In this document: positions 16,425 to 24,089 of the stretch, piece after piece | Layout of the letters: each line of letters starts with the position of its first letter | Numbering within the stretch: position 1 is the first letter of the stretch | Assembly (NCBI GenBank): GCA_023459275.1 | Contig: JAEWVC010000105.1 | Coordinates: 36,489-100,488 of the forward strand | From: Bacillota bacterium | Lineage (GTDB): Bacteria; Bacillota; Clostridia; Christensenellales; Aristaeellaceae | DNA length: 64,000 nt | Reading direction: 5' to 3' | The notes under the pieces: model-generated | What the model was told of the DNA's origin: nothing | The model's input: the letters and a program-made list of their open reading frames with translations, nothing else | The model's database searches: none | Program-made: the position numbers and the translations under genes

Positions 16425-17260
16425 ACATCGTCATCGTAGGGCTGGGGGTCATCGGCGGCTCCTTCGCCATGGGCCTGAAAAAAGCCGGCTATACTGCGGT
16501 ATACGGCGTGGATGTAAACGCCGCCACGCTGGAAAAGGCAAAAGCCCAGGGCCTGATCCTTGGGGGGGATGCTGACGGCGCGGCCCTTTTGCAAAAGGCC
16601 GACCTAACGATCCTGTGCATCTATCCCCACAGCGTGCCGGGCTTTTTGCGGGCCCATAAAGCGGATTTCAAGCCGGGAAGCGTGATCACCGACGCGACGG
16701 GGGTCAAAAGCGGGCTTGCGGCGCAATTGGCGGACCTGCTTCCCCCGGGCGTGGATTTTGTGCCGGGCCACCCCATGGCCGGCCGGGAGAAGATGGGCTT
16801 CGACTTCGCCTCCGATGCCGTCTTCAAGGGCGCCAATTATCTCATCACACCCCTCCCTGAAAATAGGGAGGAAAGCATCCGCCTGGTGGAGGACCTGGCC
16901 TGTCAGCTGGGGTTCAAGCGGGTGCGGCGCATCTCGCCCGAGACCCATGACATGCTCATCGCCCACACCTCCCAGCTCCCCCACGCCATGGCCGTGGCCC
17001 TGATCAACAGCGACCGGGAAGGCCGTGAAACGGGCCAGTTCATCGGCGACAGCTACCGGGACCTGACCCGCATCGCCAGGATCAACGCCGTGCTGTGGAG
17101 CGAGTTGTTTTTGTCCAACAAAAAATACCTGCTGGAAGCCATGGGCGACTTTTCCGCTCAGATGGCCTTGATAGAGGACGCCCTGCTCCGGGAGGACAAG
17201 GAGGCGCTGTGCGCCCTGTTTGAAAAATCCACCGCAAGGCGGGAAAAACTGGACAGCTGA
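16421..17260 (+). CDS. tyrA: Prephenate dehydrogenase
   Basis: Oxidative decarboxylation of prephenate to hydroxyphenylpyruvate. NAD-binding GLGVIGGSFAMGLKKAG at the N-terminus, DATGVKSGL, FVPGHPMAGREKMGFDFA and the helical dimer domain with HTSQLPHAMAVAL. 279 residues with no C-terminal ACT domain, so Tyr feedback is not evident here. The ATG overlaps aroQ (ATGA). It is the last gene of the aro operon; the terminator overlaps its stop codon. Confidence 0.95.
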   Translation: MNIVIVGLGVIGGSFAMGLKKAGYTAVYGVDVNAATLEKAKAQGLILGGDADGAALLQKADLTILCIYPHSVPGFLRAHKADFKPGSVITDATGVKSGLAAQLADLLPPGVDFVPGHPMAGREKMGFDFASDAVFKGANYLITPLPENREESIRLVEDLACQLGFKRVRRISPETHDMLIAHTSQLPHAMAVALINSDREGRETGQFIGDSYRDLTRIARINAVLWSELFLSNKKYLLEAMGDFSAQMALIEDALLREDKEALCALFEKSTARREKLDS

Positions 17261-17281
17261 TAAAGGCTGTCCCTTTTTTTT
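17251..17281 (+). terminator. Terminator of the aro operon
   Basis: GGACAGC (17251-17257) pairs with GCTGTCC (17266-17272), followed by eight T. The left arm encodes the last tyrA codons. The next stretch to 17364 shows only a short inverted repeat, ATTGAAC/GTTCAAT. Confidence 0.9.
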
Positions 17282-17364
17282 ACAGAAAAGATGGGGGCGG
17301 CTTATTGAACAGCGTGAAGGAAACCGTTCAATGATGTGAAAGCCAGCCGGATAGAATGCTTTTT

Positions 17365-18036
17365 CTATTCATTAAAAAATTCAAGATTTGGATGGATGCA
17401 ATGGTCATATATATCCTGAACGAATTTCTCTTTATCATGCGCGGCGATATCCGCCATCAGGCGCATATGCCGCTCCTTTTGCAGCGCAGGGCTTGTGCGA
17501 AGCTTGGTATACGAAGTAATGTACTCCATACGCACCCGCAGCATCTCCCAGAATTCAACCAAGGTATCGTTGCCGCTGCGCTGAAAGATCAGATCATGAA
17601 ACCGGGTATCGGCGCGGCAGGCTTCATATGGATAGCGAAAGGATGAAAGGGAACGGCTCAGCAGTTTAATTTGATGATTCAGCGCGTTAAGATCCTCCGG
17701 CGTAAAATTGTCAAAAGCTGCACCAGCCGCTTCTCTTTCCAATATGGCTCTTAAGGCGCATACTTCACGGACAAATTTCTTGGACAGGGACTTGACATAT
17801 GTACCCCGGTAGGGGTAAATGTCGATCAATCCTTCCTTGGACAACTGCGTAAACGCGTAACGGACCGGGGTGATGCTTACGCCCATGGCTTTGGCCAGGC
17901 GGGCTTCCACCAGTCTGTCCCCCGCTTTGAAGGTATGGTTGATGATCGCAATACGGATGGCTTCCAAAACCCGCTCGCTCATGCTGCCGCGGGTCAGTTC
18001 CGTTAAGATTTCCTGAATTCCATCATATTCATTCAT
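17365..18036 (-). CDS. GntR-family (FadR/FCD subfamily) regulator
   Basis: 223-residue transcription factor. Winged helix at about residues 18-80 (AGDRLVEARLAKAMGVSITPVRYAFTQL, quoted in part from the GntR helix-turn-helix), followed by an all-helical FCD ligand domain with the expected Asp/His metal-site pattern (ADTRFHDLIF, RHMRLMADIAAHD). FCD regulators usually respond to carboxylic acids or sugar acids. It is divergent from the tctA operon, which it probably controls. Start is ambiguous: ATG at 18036 is used here; an ATG at 18072 gives 12 more residues; neither has a strong ribosome site. Confidence 0.88.
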   Translation of the reverse strand: MNEYDGIQEILTELTRGSMSERVLEAIRIAIINHTFKAGDRLVEARLAKAMGVSITPVRYAFTQLSKEGLIDIYPYRGTYVKSLSKKFVREVCALRAILEREAAGAAFDNFTPEDLNALNHQIKLLSRSLSSFRYPYEACRADTRFHDLIFQRSGNDTLVEFWEMLRVRMEYITSYTKLRTSPALQKERHMRLMADIAAHDKEKFVQDIYDHCIHPNLEFFNE

Positions 18037-18161
18037 AGCTGTCAATCCGTGCCGTCTTTCCCAAAATCGCATCGTCTTGCCAAAAATGCTATCTCATTTT
18101 AGCATGCCGGAAAGGTCTTTGCAACTGATCCCCATCAAGATTATGTTATCTAAAAAGGGCA

Positions 18162-18190
18162 TTGACAAATGCGGGAAAAGAGTGTAAACT
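18162..18190 (+). promoter_or_regulatory. tct operon promoter
   Basis: TTGACA (18162-18167), 17 nt, TAAACT (18185-18190), 65 nt before tctA. Confidence 0.75.
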
Positions 18191-18201
18191 TGCCCTAGAT
18201 A

Positions 18202-18214
18202 ATGCATGATGCAT
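18202..18214. promoter_or_regulatory. Probable GntR operator
   Basis: ATGCATGATGCAT is an inverted repeat of ATGCAT around one base, at about +5 to +17 of the predicted tct transcript. Its place between the divergent regulator and its likely target suggests a roadblock operator. This is inferred from position and symmetry. Confidence 0.55.
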
Positions 18215-18255
18215 GATCAATCGATATGTAAATATAAATAGGAGGCGACAGAATC

Positions 18256-19743
18256 TTGCCGGAAGCAATTGCGCCCTATATGAATCTGGGCTTTGTTGGC
18301 CTGATCATGGCAGGCGTAGTCTGGGGCATGGTGTTTGGGGCGATTCCCGGTTTGACGGCTACCTTGGCCATCGTTGTGCTTATTCCGGTTACTTATGCCA
18401 TGACGGCAGCCAACGGGATGGCCATGCTCATTGGAATTTATGTGGGTGCCATTTCTGGCGGCTTGGTTTCGGCCATTTTATTGGGCATGCCCGGAACGCC
18501 GTCGTCCATCACCACCGCTTTTGATGGATTTCCCCTTGCCAAGGAGGGGAAGGCACGCAAGGCATTGGGAGCGGGTATTACCGGAAATTTGGCAGGTACG
18601 CTGATGGGGTGGCTGTGCCTGGTATTGTTATCGGGGCCAATCTCCAAGTTTGCCATGAACTTTACCTCATGGGAGTATGTTGCCATCATATGCTTCGGCC
18701 TGACGGCGGTGGTCAGCCTGTCAGGCGGTTCCGTCCTGAAGGGCTTGGCGATGGCCGCATTTGGGCTGCTGGTAGCTACTGTGGGTACGGACCCAACCTA
18801 TGGCATGTACCGCAATACCTTTGGCCTGAAGATCCTGCGCGGCGGGATATCCCAGATTCCCGCCATGATCGGGCTGTTTGTGGTCTCCCAGGTATTTGTT
18901 GAAGTGGAGAGCATCCATATCAAATTCCTGACGCCCAAAGCGGAGAAACAAAACCCGTTTCTGACTGCCAAGGAGTGGCTGGAGAACGCTGTCAATTTTG
19001 TGCGTTCAGGGCTCATTGGCGTGGCCATAGGCATCCTGCCGGGCATTGGCGGTGCCTTGAGCAATTTTGTGGCTTATGACCAGGCAAAGCGGACTTCGAA
19101 GCACCCTGAAAAGTTTGGACAGGGGGCATTGGAAGGCATCATCGCCTCCGAGACGGCCAATAACGCCACCATCGGCGGTGCCTTGATCCCCATGCTTACA
19201 CTGGGCATCCCCGGTGACGCGGCCACCGCCGCCTTGCTGGGCGGCTTAATGCTTCACGGTCTTCAAACAGGGCCGCTTCTGATGACAGAGCACCCCGACC
19301 TGGTCAGCAGCATATTTGCCGCGCTGCTTATTGCCAGCCTTGGCATGTTTGTCCTGATGATGGCAGGCATCCGTCTGTTTCCAACGCTGCTTCGCATCCG
19401 AAAGTCCATCCTGCTGCCGCTGGTGCTGGTGATCGGCATGGTGGGCTGCTATAACCTTCAATACAGCATCAATGATGTATGGGTAGCGCTGATCTTTGGC
19501 CTTATCGGCTATTTTCTGAAGAAATTCGATTACTCGTTAACGCCCATCGTCATCAGCCTGGTCCTGGGCAAAAGCCTGGAAACCAATTTGCGCCGGGGAC
19601 TTCAGTTGTCCCAAGGCAGCATCGGGCCACTGTTTACGCGGCCGATAGCCCTTGTATTCATCTTGCTGACAGTTGGTTCCCTGGTGTTTGCCCAATTGCG
19701 CAAGCGCCGGTCTGCCCGTCCGCCCCAAAGCGCAGCCAAATAG
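18256..19743 (+). CDS. tctA: Tripartite tricarboxylate transporter, large permease TctA
   Basis: 495-residue membrane protein with 10-12 hydrophobic segments and the TctA hallmarks: GAIPGLTATLAIVVLIPVTY near the N-terminus, GMPGTPSSI, GILPGIGGALSNFVAYDQAK and the repeated GIPGDAATAALLGG. It forms the channel of a binding-protein-dependent, ion-coupled importer for carboxylates. The start is a TTG at 18256 preceded by TAGGAGG. It is the first gene of the operon, in order tctA-tctC-tctB. Confidence 0.93.
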   Translation: MPEAIAPYMNLGFVGLIMAGVVWGMVFGAIPGLTATLAIVVLIPVTYAMTAANGMAMLIGIYVGAISGGLVSAILLGMPGTPSSITTAFDGFPLAKEGKARKALGAGITGNLAGTLMGWLCLVLLSGPISKFAMNFTSWEYVAIICFGLTAVVSLSGGSVLKGLAMAAFGLLVATVGTDPTYGMYRNTFGLKILRGGISQIPAMIGLFVVSQVFVEVESIHIKFLTPKAEKQNPFLTAKEWLENAVNFVRSGLIGVAIGILPGIGGALSNFVAYDQAKRTSKHPEKFGQGALEGIIASETANNATIGGALIPMLTLGIPGDAATAALLGGLMLHGLQTGPLLMTEHPDLVSSIFAALLIASLGMFVLMMAGIRLFPTLLRIRKSILLPLVLVIGMVGCYNLQYSINDVWVALIFGLIGYFLKKFDYSLTPIVISLVLGKSLETNLRRGLQLSQGSIGPLFTRPIALVFILLTVGSLVFAQLRKRRSARPPQSAAK

Positions 19744-19771
19744 GACCCAATTATGAAAGGAGATATCCCCC

Positions 19772-20746
19772 ATGAAGAGACTGCTATCCATCCTGCTGGC
19801 CATGGTCGTGGCCTTGTCCCTGCTTACCCCCGCCGCACTGGCCGCCGGCTATCCAGAAAAGGATATTCGGGTGATTGTGGCTTTTGCCACCGGCGGGCAA
19901 ACCGACCTGATTTCCAGGAAGATCGCCGAAATCATTCAAAAGGATAAGCTGCTGGGCGTGGCGGTGCTCACCGTCAACATGCCGGGCGGCAATACGGCTG
20001 ATGCGGCGGAAGCACTGTGCGATTCCGATCCGGACGGTTATACCTTCTATATGCACCATACCGCTATGATCACCAATAATGTGATGGGCACGCTTCCGGT
20101 GGCCTATACCGATATGAAGCTGTGCGGCGGCATTGTGGATCAGGGCTTTGCCATTGTTGCCCGGTCGGATGACGACCGGTTCAGCACCGGCGATGACTTG
20201 GTTGCGTATCTCAAAGCGCATCCCGGCGAACTGTCCGTTGCCTTCCCCGGTTATGCCTCTGCGGGCCATTTTGCCCTGCTCAGCTTTTTGAAGGCAACAG
20301 ACCTGCTGGGTTCGGTGATGGAGGTGCCCTACGCCGGCGGCGCGGAGGCCATTACCGCGCACCTGTCCAAGGAGACAGACCTTCGGGCCACCAACATGGG
20401 CGATTCCGCCAGGTACGTGGCCTCGGGCGATTTGAAATACCTGTGCATGATTTCCCAGGAGAAAAACAAGGCCTACCCGGATGTGCAGACCCTGGCCGAC
20501 TTGGGCTCGGCTGATCCCGGCTTCATGCTGCATACGGCCATTTTCGCGCCTTTGACCACCCCCGACGAGGTGACGGAAGCCTTTATGGAGGCTGTGCGCA
20601 AAGCCTGCCAGACCCAGGAATTCCAGGACTTTGTGGATGCCAACGGCTTGACGCTGGCCCTGACCGGTGCCGAAGAGATCTCTGCCATCTATGCCAGCGA
20701 TTATCAAAGCATTACGGAAATGTCGAAAATGCTGATGGCCCAGTAA
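19772..20746 (+). CDS. tctC: Tripartite tricarboxylate transporter substrate-binding protein TctC (Bug family)
   Basis: 324 residues. A signal peptide ends near AALAAG and the mature protein starts with YPEKDIRVIVAFATGGQTD, the Bug-family anchor of the carboxylate site. VPYAGGAEAITAHLSKETD follows, then a typical C-terminal domain. No lipobox Cys follows the signal, so it may be released or held otherwise. The ligand is not predictable. Strong ribosome site AAAGGAG. A perfect hairpin follows 9 nt after the stop. Confidence 0.92.
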   Translation: MKRLLSILLAMVVALSLLTPAALAAGYPEKDIRVIVAFATGGQTDLISRKIAEIIQKDKLLGVAVLTVNMPGGNTADAAEALCDSDPDGYTFYMHHTAMITNNVMGTLPVAYTDMKLCGGIVDQGFAIVARSDDDRFSTGDDLVAYLKAHPGELSVAFPGYASAGHFALLSFLKATDLLGSVMEVPYAGGAEAITAHLSKETDLRATNMGDSARYVASGDLKYLCMISQEKNKAYPDVQTLADLGSADPGFMLHTAIFAPLTTPDEVTEAFMEAVRKACQTQEFQDFVDANGLTLALTGAEEISAIYASDYQSITEMSKMLMAQ

Positions 20747-20755
20747 CCATAAAGC

Positions 20756-20780
20756 GGCTGCCCCCCATGGGGGGGCAGCC
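20756..20780 (+). other. Perfect intercistronic hairpin after tctC
   Basis: GGCTGCCCCCC (20756-20766) and GGGGGGCAGCC (20770-20780), 11-bp stem with a 3-nt loop and no T-tract. Likely stabilises the upstream tctC mRNA or reduces read-through into tctB, giving excess binding protein. Confidence 0.75.
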
Positions 20781-20805
20781 ATTATGGATGGAGAGAGAGC
20801 CTGCT

Positions 20806-21285
20806 ATGAGTCAAAGCAAAAAAAGAAATGAAGGCCTGCTGATTGCGGCGTTTGGAATATTTGCCCTGGGCTGCATGTTTACAAAAAGTACCGGCGTGTC
20901 CCTGGGGCTCAAATACGAACGCTTGACTCCCCAAATGTATTCGGACATTCTTGTCTGGTGCCTGTTGGTCCTGCTGGCGGTTCGGCTGGTGGCGCTTATG
21001 CGTACGCCGGTTCAAAAGGAAGCGGAACAAAAAGCCCAGGCGCCCAAAACTTGGCGGCTGGTTGCCTTTGTGGCTCTCTGTTCCCTGGTATTCGTACTGG
21101 GCATGCGCTATATTGGCTTTTATATTACAACCGCCGTTACCCTGTTCGTCCTTCACATGACCTTCGAAAATTGGGAAAAAAAGAAACTGCTGAAAGCTTC
21201 CCTCTTTTCACTGGGGACCTGCGTTATCTTTTATCTGGCTTTCGGTTATCTGAAAGTGTTTTTGCCCAATGCGCTTTTATTCTAA
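20806..21285 (+). CDS. tctB: Tripartite tricarboxylate transporter, small permease TctB
   Basis: 159 residues with four hydrophobic segments (GLLIAAFGIFALGCMF, DILVWCLLVLLAVRLV, LVAFVALCSLVFVLGM, ASLFSLGTCVIFYLAFGYL), the TctB topology. It partners TctA in the membrane. The ATG at 20806 follows GAGAGAG; the frame is open back through the hairpin to 20767, which is unlikely to be translated. Confidence 0.88.
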   Translation: MSQSKKRNEGLLIAAFGIFALGCMFTKSTGVSLGLKYERLTPQMYSDILVWCLLVLLAVRLVALMRTPVQKEAEQKAQAPKTWRLVAFVALCSLVFVLGMRYIGFYITTAVTLFVLHMTFENWEKKKLLKASLFSLGTCVIFYLAFGYLKVFLPNALLF

Positions 21286-21311
21286 GCGCCTGAAAGAAAG
21301 AGAGTGAGCCT

Positions 21312-22319
21312 ATGCGACCGATTGTTGCCATTACCATGTCCGAAGCTGCGGGCATCGGGCCCGAAATCCTGATCAAGGCCTTTGAGGAAGGGTCCATTTA
21401 TGATTGCTGCCGTCCTCTGGCCGTTGGGGAACTGACTGTTATGCAAAAAGCTGCCGAAGCTTGTGGCTCCCAGCTTGCGTTCCATGTGGTGACAGACCCC
21501 GCGCAGGGCCGCTACGAGACCGGCACAATGGACCTGATTGATCTTGGAGAGCTTAGCTGGGGCGATTTCAATATCGGCCAGCCAAACGCCAAAACAGGCA
21601 GGTCCATGCTGGATCAGACCCGCAAGGCCGTTGAGATGTTTTTGGATGGCAAGGTGGATGGTACGGTTGGCGGCCCTCACAGCAAATATGCCGCCGAACT
21701 GGCGGGGGAGCACTTCAGTGGATATCCCATGCTCATTGCCCAGATGACCGGCAACGAACACCCCTATCTTATGCTGTCCGATGGCCAGCTTTGCGTGTCC
21801 AACGTTACCCTGCACGTTTCCCTGCGCAAAGCCCTTGAGATGCTTTCGATCGATTTGGTGTATCACTGCATCCGTGAAACAGAGAAAGCCATCCGCGCCT
21901 TTGGCATCGAAAAGCCCCGTATCGCCGTATCGGGATTGAATCCCCATGCGGGCGAAAACAGAATGTTTGGCGATGAGGACGAGGACATCATCAAGCCGGC
22001 CATCCTTAGGGCTTCGGCGGAGGGCCTGGAAGTTTCAGGCCCGTACCCGGCGGATTCCCTGTTTAACGGCTGTCTGACCAACGGGCGCTATGACGGTTAT
22101 GTGGCGATGTATCATGATCAGGCGCATCTGCCGGTTAAGGTGCTGGTCTTTGACCATGCCTCCGCCGTGGCCATAGGTGTCCCTGTCAACTGGGCCACTG
22201 TGGACCATGGCTGTGCCCTGGACATCGCCTGGCAGAACCAGGCCCGGCCAAGCGCGTTGCTTGCCACCATCAAGCTTATTGCCCGCCGGGCGGAAGGTTT
22301 CAGAAAAGCATGGAAATAG
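21312..22319 (+). CDS. PdxA-family NAD-dependent decarboxylating dehydrogenase, substrate unknown
   Basis: 335 residues, homologous to 4-hydroxythreonine-4-phosphate dehydrogenase. The three metal-ligand histidines of E. coli PdxA (166, 211, 266) align with H168 (NVTLHVSL), H212 (GLNPHAGE) and H268 (YHDQAHLP), so catalysis is probably intact. The start TMSEAAGIGPEI replaces the canonical TMGDPAGIGPEI. It is not the PLP-pathway enzyme by context: no pdx genes are near. PdxA2-type relatives oxidise 4-phosphoerythronate or threonate after a DUF1537 kinase, but no kinase gene is present. It overlaps the next gene by 10 bp and follows tctB by 26 bp. Confidence 0.87.
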   Translation: MRPIVAITMSEAAGIGPEILIKAFEEGSIYDCCRPLAVGELTVMQKAAEACGSQLAFHVVTDPAQGRYETGTMDLIDLGELSWGDFNIGQPNAKTGRSMLDQTRKAVEMFLDGKVDGTVGGPHSKYAAELAGEHFSGYPMLIAQMTGNEHPYLMLSDGQLCVSNVTLHVSLRKALEMLSIDLVYHCIRETEKAIRAFGIEKPRIAVSGLNPHAGENRMFGDEDEDIIKPAILRASAEGLEVSGPYPADSLFNGCLTNGRYDGYVAMYHDQAHLPVKVLVFDHASAVAIGVPVNWATVDHGCALDIAWQNQARPSALLATIKLIARRAEGFRKAWK

Positions 22320-23593
22320 AAGGTCTTTTCCCCAGCGGGGTCCTTCAGCGCCTCCTCAGGGATGTGGAGCTGATGCCCATGATGGCGGTAGCCCAGGAGA
22401 TTCCTGCTCCCAGAATCATGCCGCAGGATCTTTCCCGGGCGCTGGATCAGGCGCTATGCCCCGTGCTGCCCCTGCTTCGGCCGGGTATGCGCATCGGGAT
22501 CACCGCGGGAAGCCGGGGTATTGATCAGATCGCTCCCCTTCTGGCCCGCCTGGCAGCCATCGTCCGGGAACGGGGGGCGGAACCGTTCATTGTTCCCTGC
22601 ATGGGCAGCCATGGCAATACGGCCAAGGGCCAGCTTGATATACTGGCCGGTTTGGGCATTACCCCCGCCACGGTAGGCGCCCCGCTGGTTTCCCGGGATG
22701 AGCTGGTCATTGTGGGCACGGCCTCGGACGGGCGCCCGGTCTATATGGACCGTTTCCTGTGGGAAACGGACGGCGTGATCGTGGTCAACCGTATCAAGGC
22801 GCACACGGCCTTCCACGGCCCCATTGAAAGCGGCCTTCTAAAAATGATGGCGGTTGGAATGGGTAAGCAAAAAGGGGCTGCCGCCTGCCACCGGGATGGC
22901 TTTTCCGGTATCCTGGAAAAGATTATGGCTACCAGCCAGGTGGTTCTTGCTTCCGGCAAGATATGCTTTGGATTGGCAGTGCTGGAAAACGCCTATGGAC
23001 AGCTTTGCCGCCTGGAGGCCATGCCCGGGGAGGAAATTTCCCGGAGGGAGCCGCTTTTGCTTAAGGAGGCCAAGGAACTGATGCCTTCGATCCCGTTTGA
23101 TGCGATTGATTTGCTGATTGTGGATGAGATCGGTAAGGACATCAGCGGTTCAGGCATGGATACAAATGTAATCGGGCGCTATCCCACCCCAGGGATGACC
23201 GGTGGCCCCATGGTGGAACAACTGGTGGCGTTGGCCTTGACGCCAGCCAGCGAGGGAAGCGGCCATGGTATGGGATTTGCGGATTTTGTCAGCGCGCGGC
23301 TGTTGCGTGCCCTCAACCTTGAAAAGACCTACCCCAACGGTCTGACAAACAGGACCAGCAGCCCCGCCAAGATCCCACCGGTGATGCCCAACGACCGGTG
23401 CGCCATACAGGCCGCCCTCTGTTGTCTGAGCCCGCGGGACACATTATCCATCCGCGCGGTCCGGATCAAGAATACCCATCAATTGGGGGAGTTCTTCATA
23501 TCCCCTGCGCTATGGGAGCATAGCCGCTGCCGGCTAACCCGCATGGATGAGCCGCGCCTCCTGAATTTTGATGGGGAAGGGAACCTGTTGTAA
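22310..23593 (+). CDS. LarA-superfamily (DUF2088) protein, putative nickel-pincer hydroxy-acid racemase/epimerase
   Basis: 427 residues. The N-terminal domain resembles LarA (lactate racemase): GMRIGITAGSRGI, CMGSHGNTAKGQ, VNRIKAHTAFHGPIESGL, then KMMAVGMGKQKGAAACH. By spacing, H101, K178 and H194 correspond to LarA H108, K184 (pincer-cofactor lysine) and H200 (Ni ligand), with H165 or H169 for H174; this alignment was made by eye. The C-terminal half contains DLLIVDEIGKDISGSGMD. Such proteins need the LarB/C/E-made cofactor, which is not encoded here. Translationally coupled to the PdxA-like gene. It probably isomerises the acid imported by TctABC. Confidence 0.78.
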   Translation: MEIEGLFPSGVLQRLLRDVELMPMMAVAQEIPAPRIMPQDLSRALDQALCPVLPLLRPGMRIGITAGSRGIDQIAPLLARLAAIVRERGAEPFIVPCMGSHGNTAKGQLDILAGLGITPATVGAPLVSRDELVIVGTASDGRPVYMDRFLWETDGVIVVNRIKAHTAFHGPIESGLLKMMAVGMGKQKGAAACHRDGFSGILEKIMATSQVVLASGKICFGLAVLENAYGQLCRLEAMPGEEISRREPLLLKEAKELMPSIPFDAIDLLIVDEIGKDISGSGMDTNVIGRYPTPGMTGGPMVEQLVALALTPASEGSGHGMGFADFVSARLLRALNLEKTYPNGLTNRTSSPAKIPPVMPNDRCAIQAALCCLSPRDTLSIRAVRIKNTHQLGEFFISPALWEHSRCRLTRMDEPRLLNFDGEGNLL

Positions 23594-23633
23594 CGGAAAA
23601 AGAACAAAACCGGGAATTTATGACCGTTAAAGA

Positions 23634-23674
23634 AGAAGCTGCCGCCGCCACGTGGCCGGCGGCTTCTTTGTTTT
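23634..23674 (+). terminator. Terminator of the tct operon
   Basis: GAAGCTGCCGCCG pairs with CGGCGGCTTC around a CACGTGG centre, followed by TTTGTTTTG. Confidence 0.8.
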
Positions 23675-24089
23675 GCGGGTACGCGGCGCTGGGGAGCGTC
23701 CCCGCCTCTCCCCTCACCAGAAAATGCGGCCCTGTTTTGAAGGAAACCGGATTCGGCCTGAACCTGCTATTTGAAGCACCGGAATTCCGCTTTGCCGGGC
23801 GCGCGGGACTTCGAAGCCAAAGCGCCGCCCGTGGCGGAGGAAGCAAGGCGGAGGAGGCCGGCAAAACGAGCCATGCAAGCGGTAGCGAGGCAGGGCGGCG
23901 ATTGAGCCAGATGGGAAGCCGAAGCAGGCGCTCCTTACGATTTTCCCCGGCGGCGGCCAGAGGCCGCAGGCGAAAAGCGCAACCCGGAGAACGTGTTATT
24001 TCACTTTCCCCGGGCCGCCGTCAAAACAGGTACTGTTTTGATGGGCTGACGAGAGGGAGGAGTATACGGAGAGGCTCCTTCCACACTTT
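23675..24089. other. Non-coding spacer downstream of ygiQ
   Basis: No convincing gene: a plus-strand frame running from 23620 to 24333 has no recognisable protein and continues antisense into ygiQ. The region holds the exact inverted repeat TCAAAACAG (24021-24029)/CTGTTTTGA (24033-24041) and several GC-rich partial stems (around 23945-23970). None has a clear T-tract. Confidence 0.5.
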
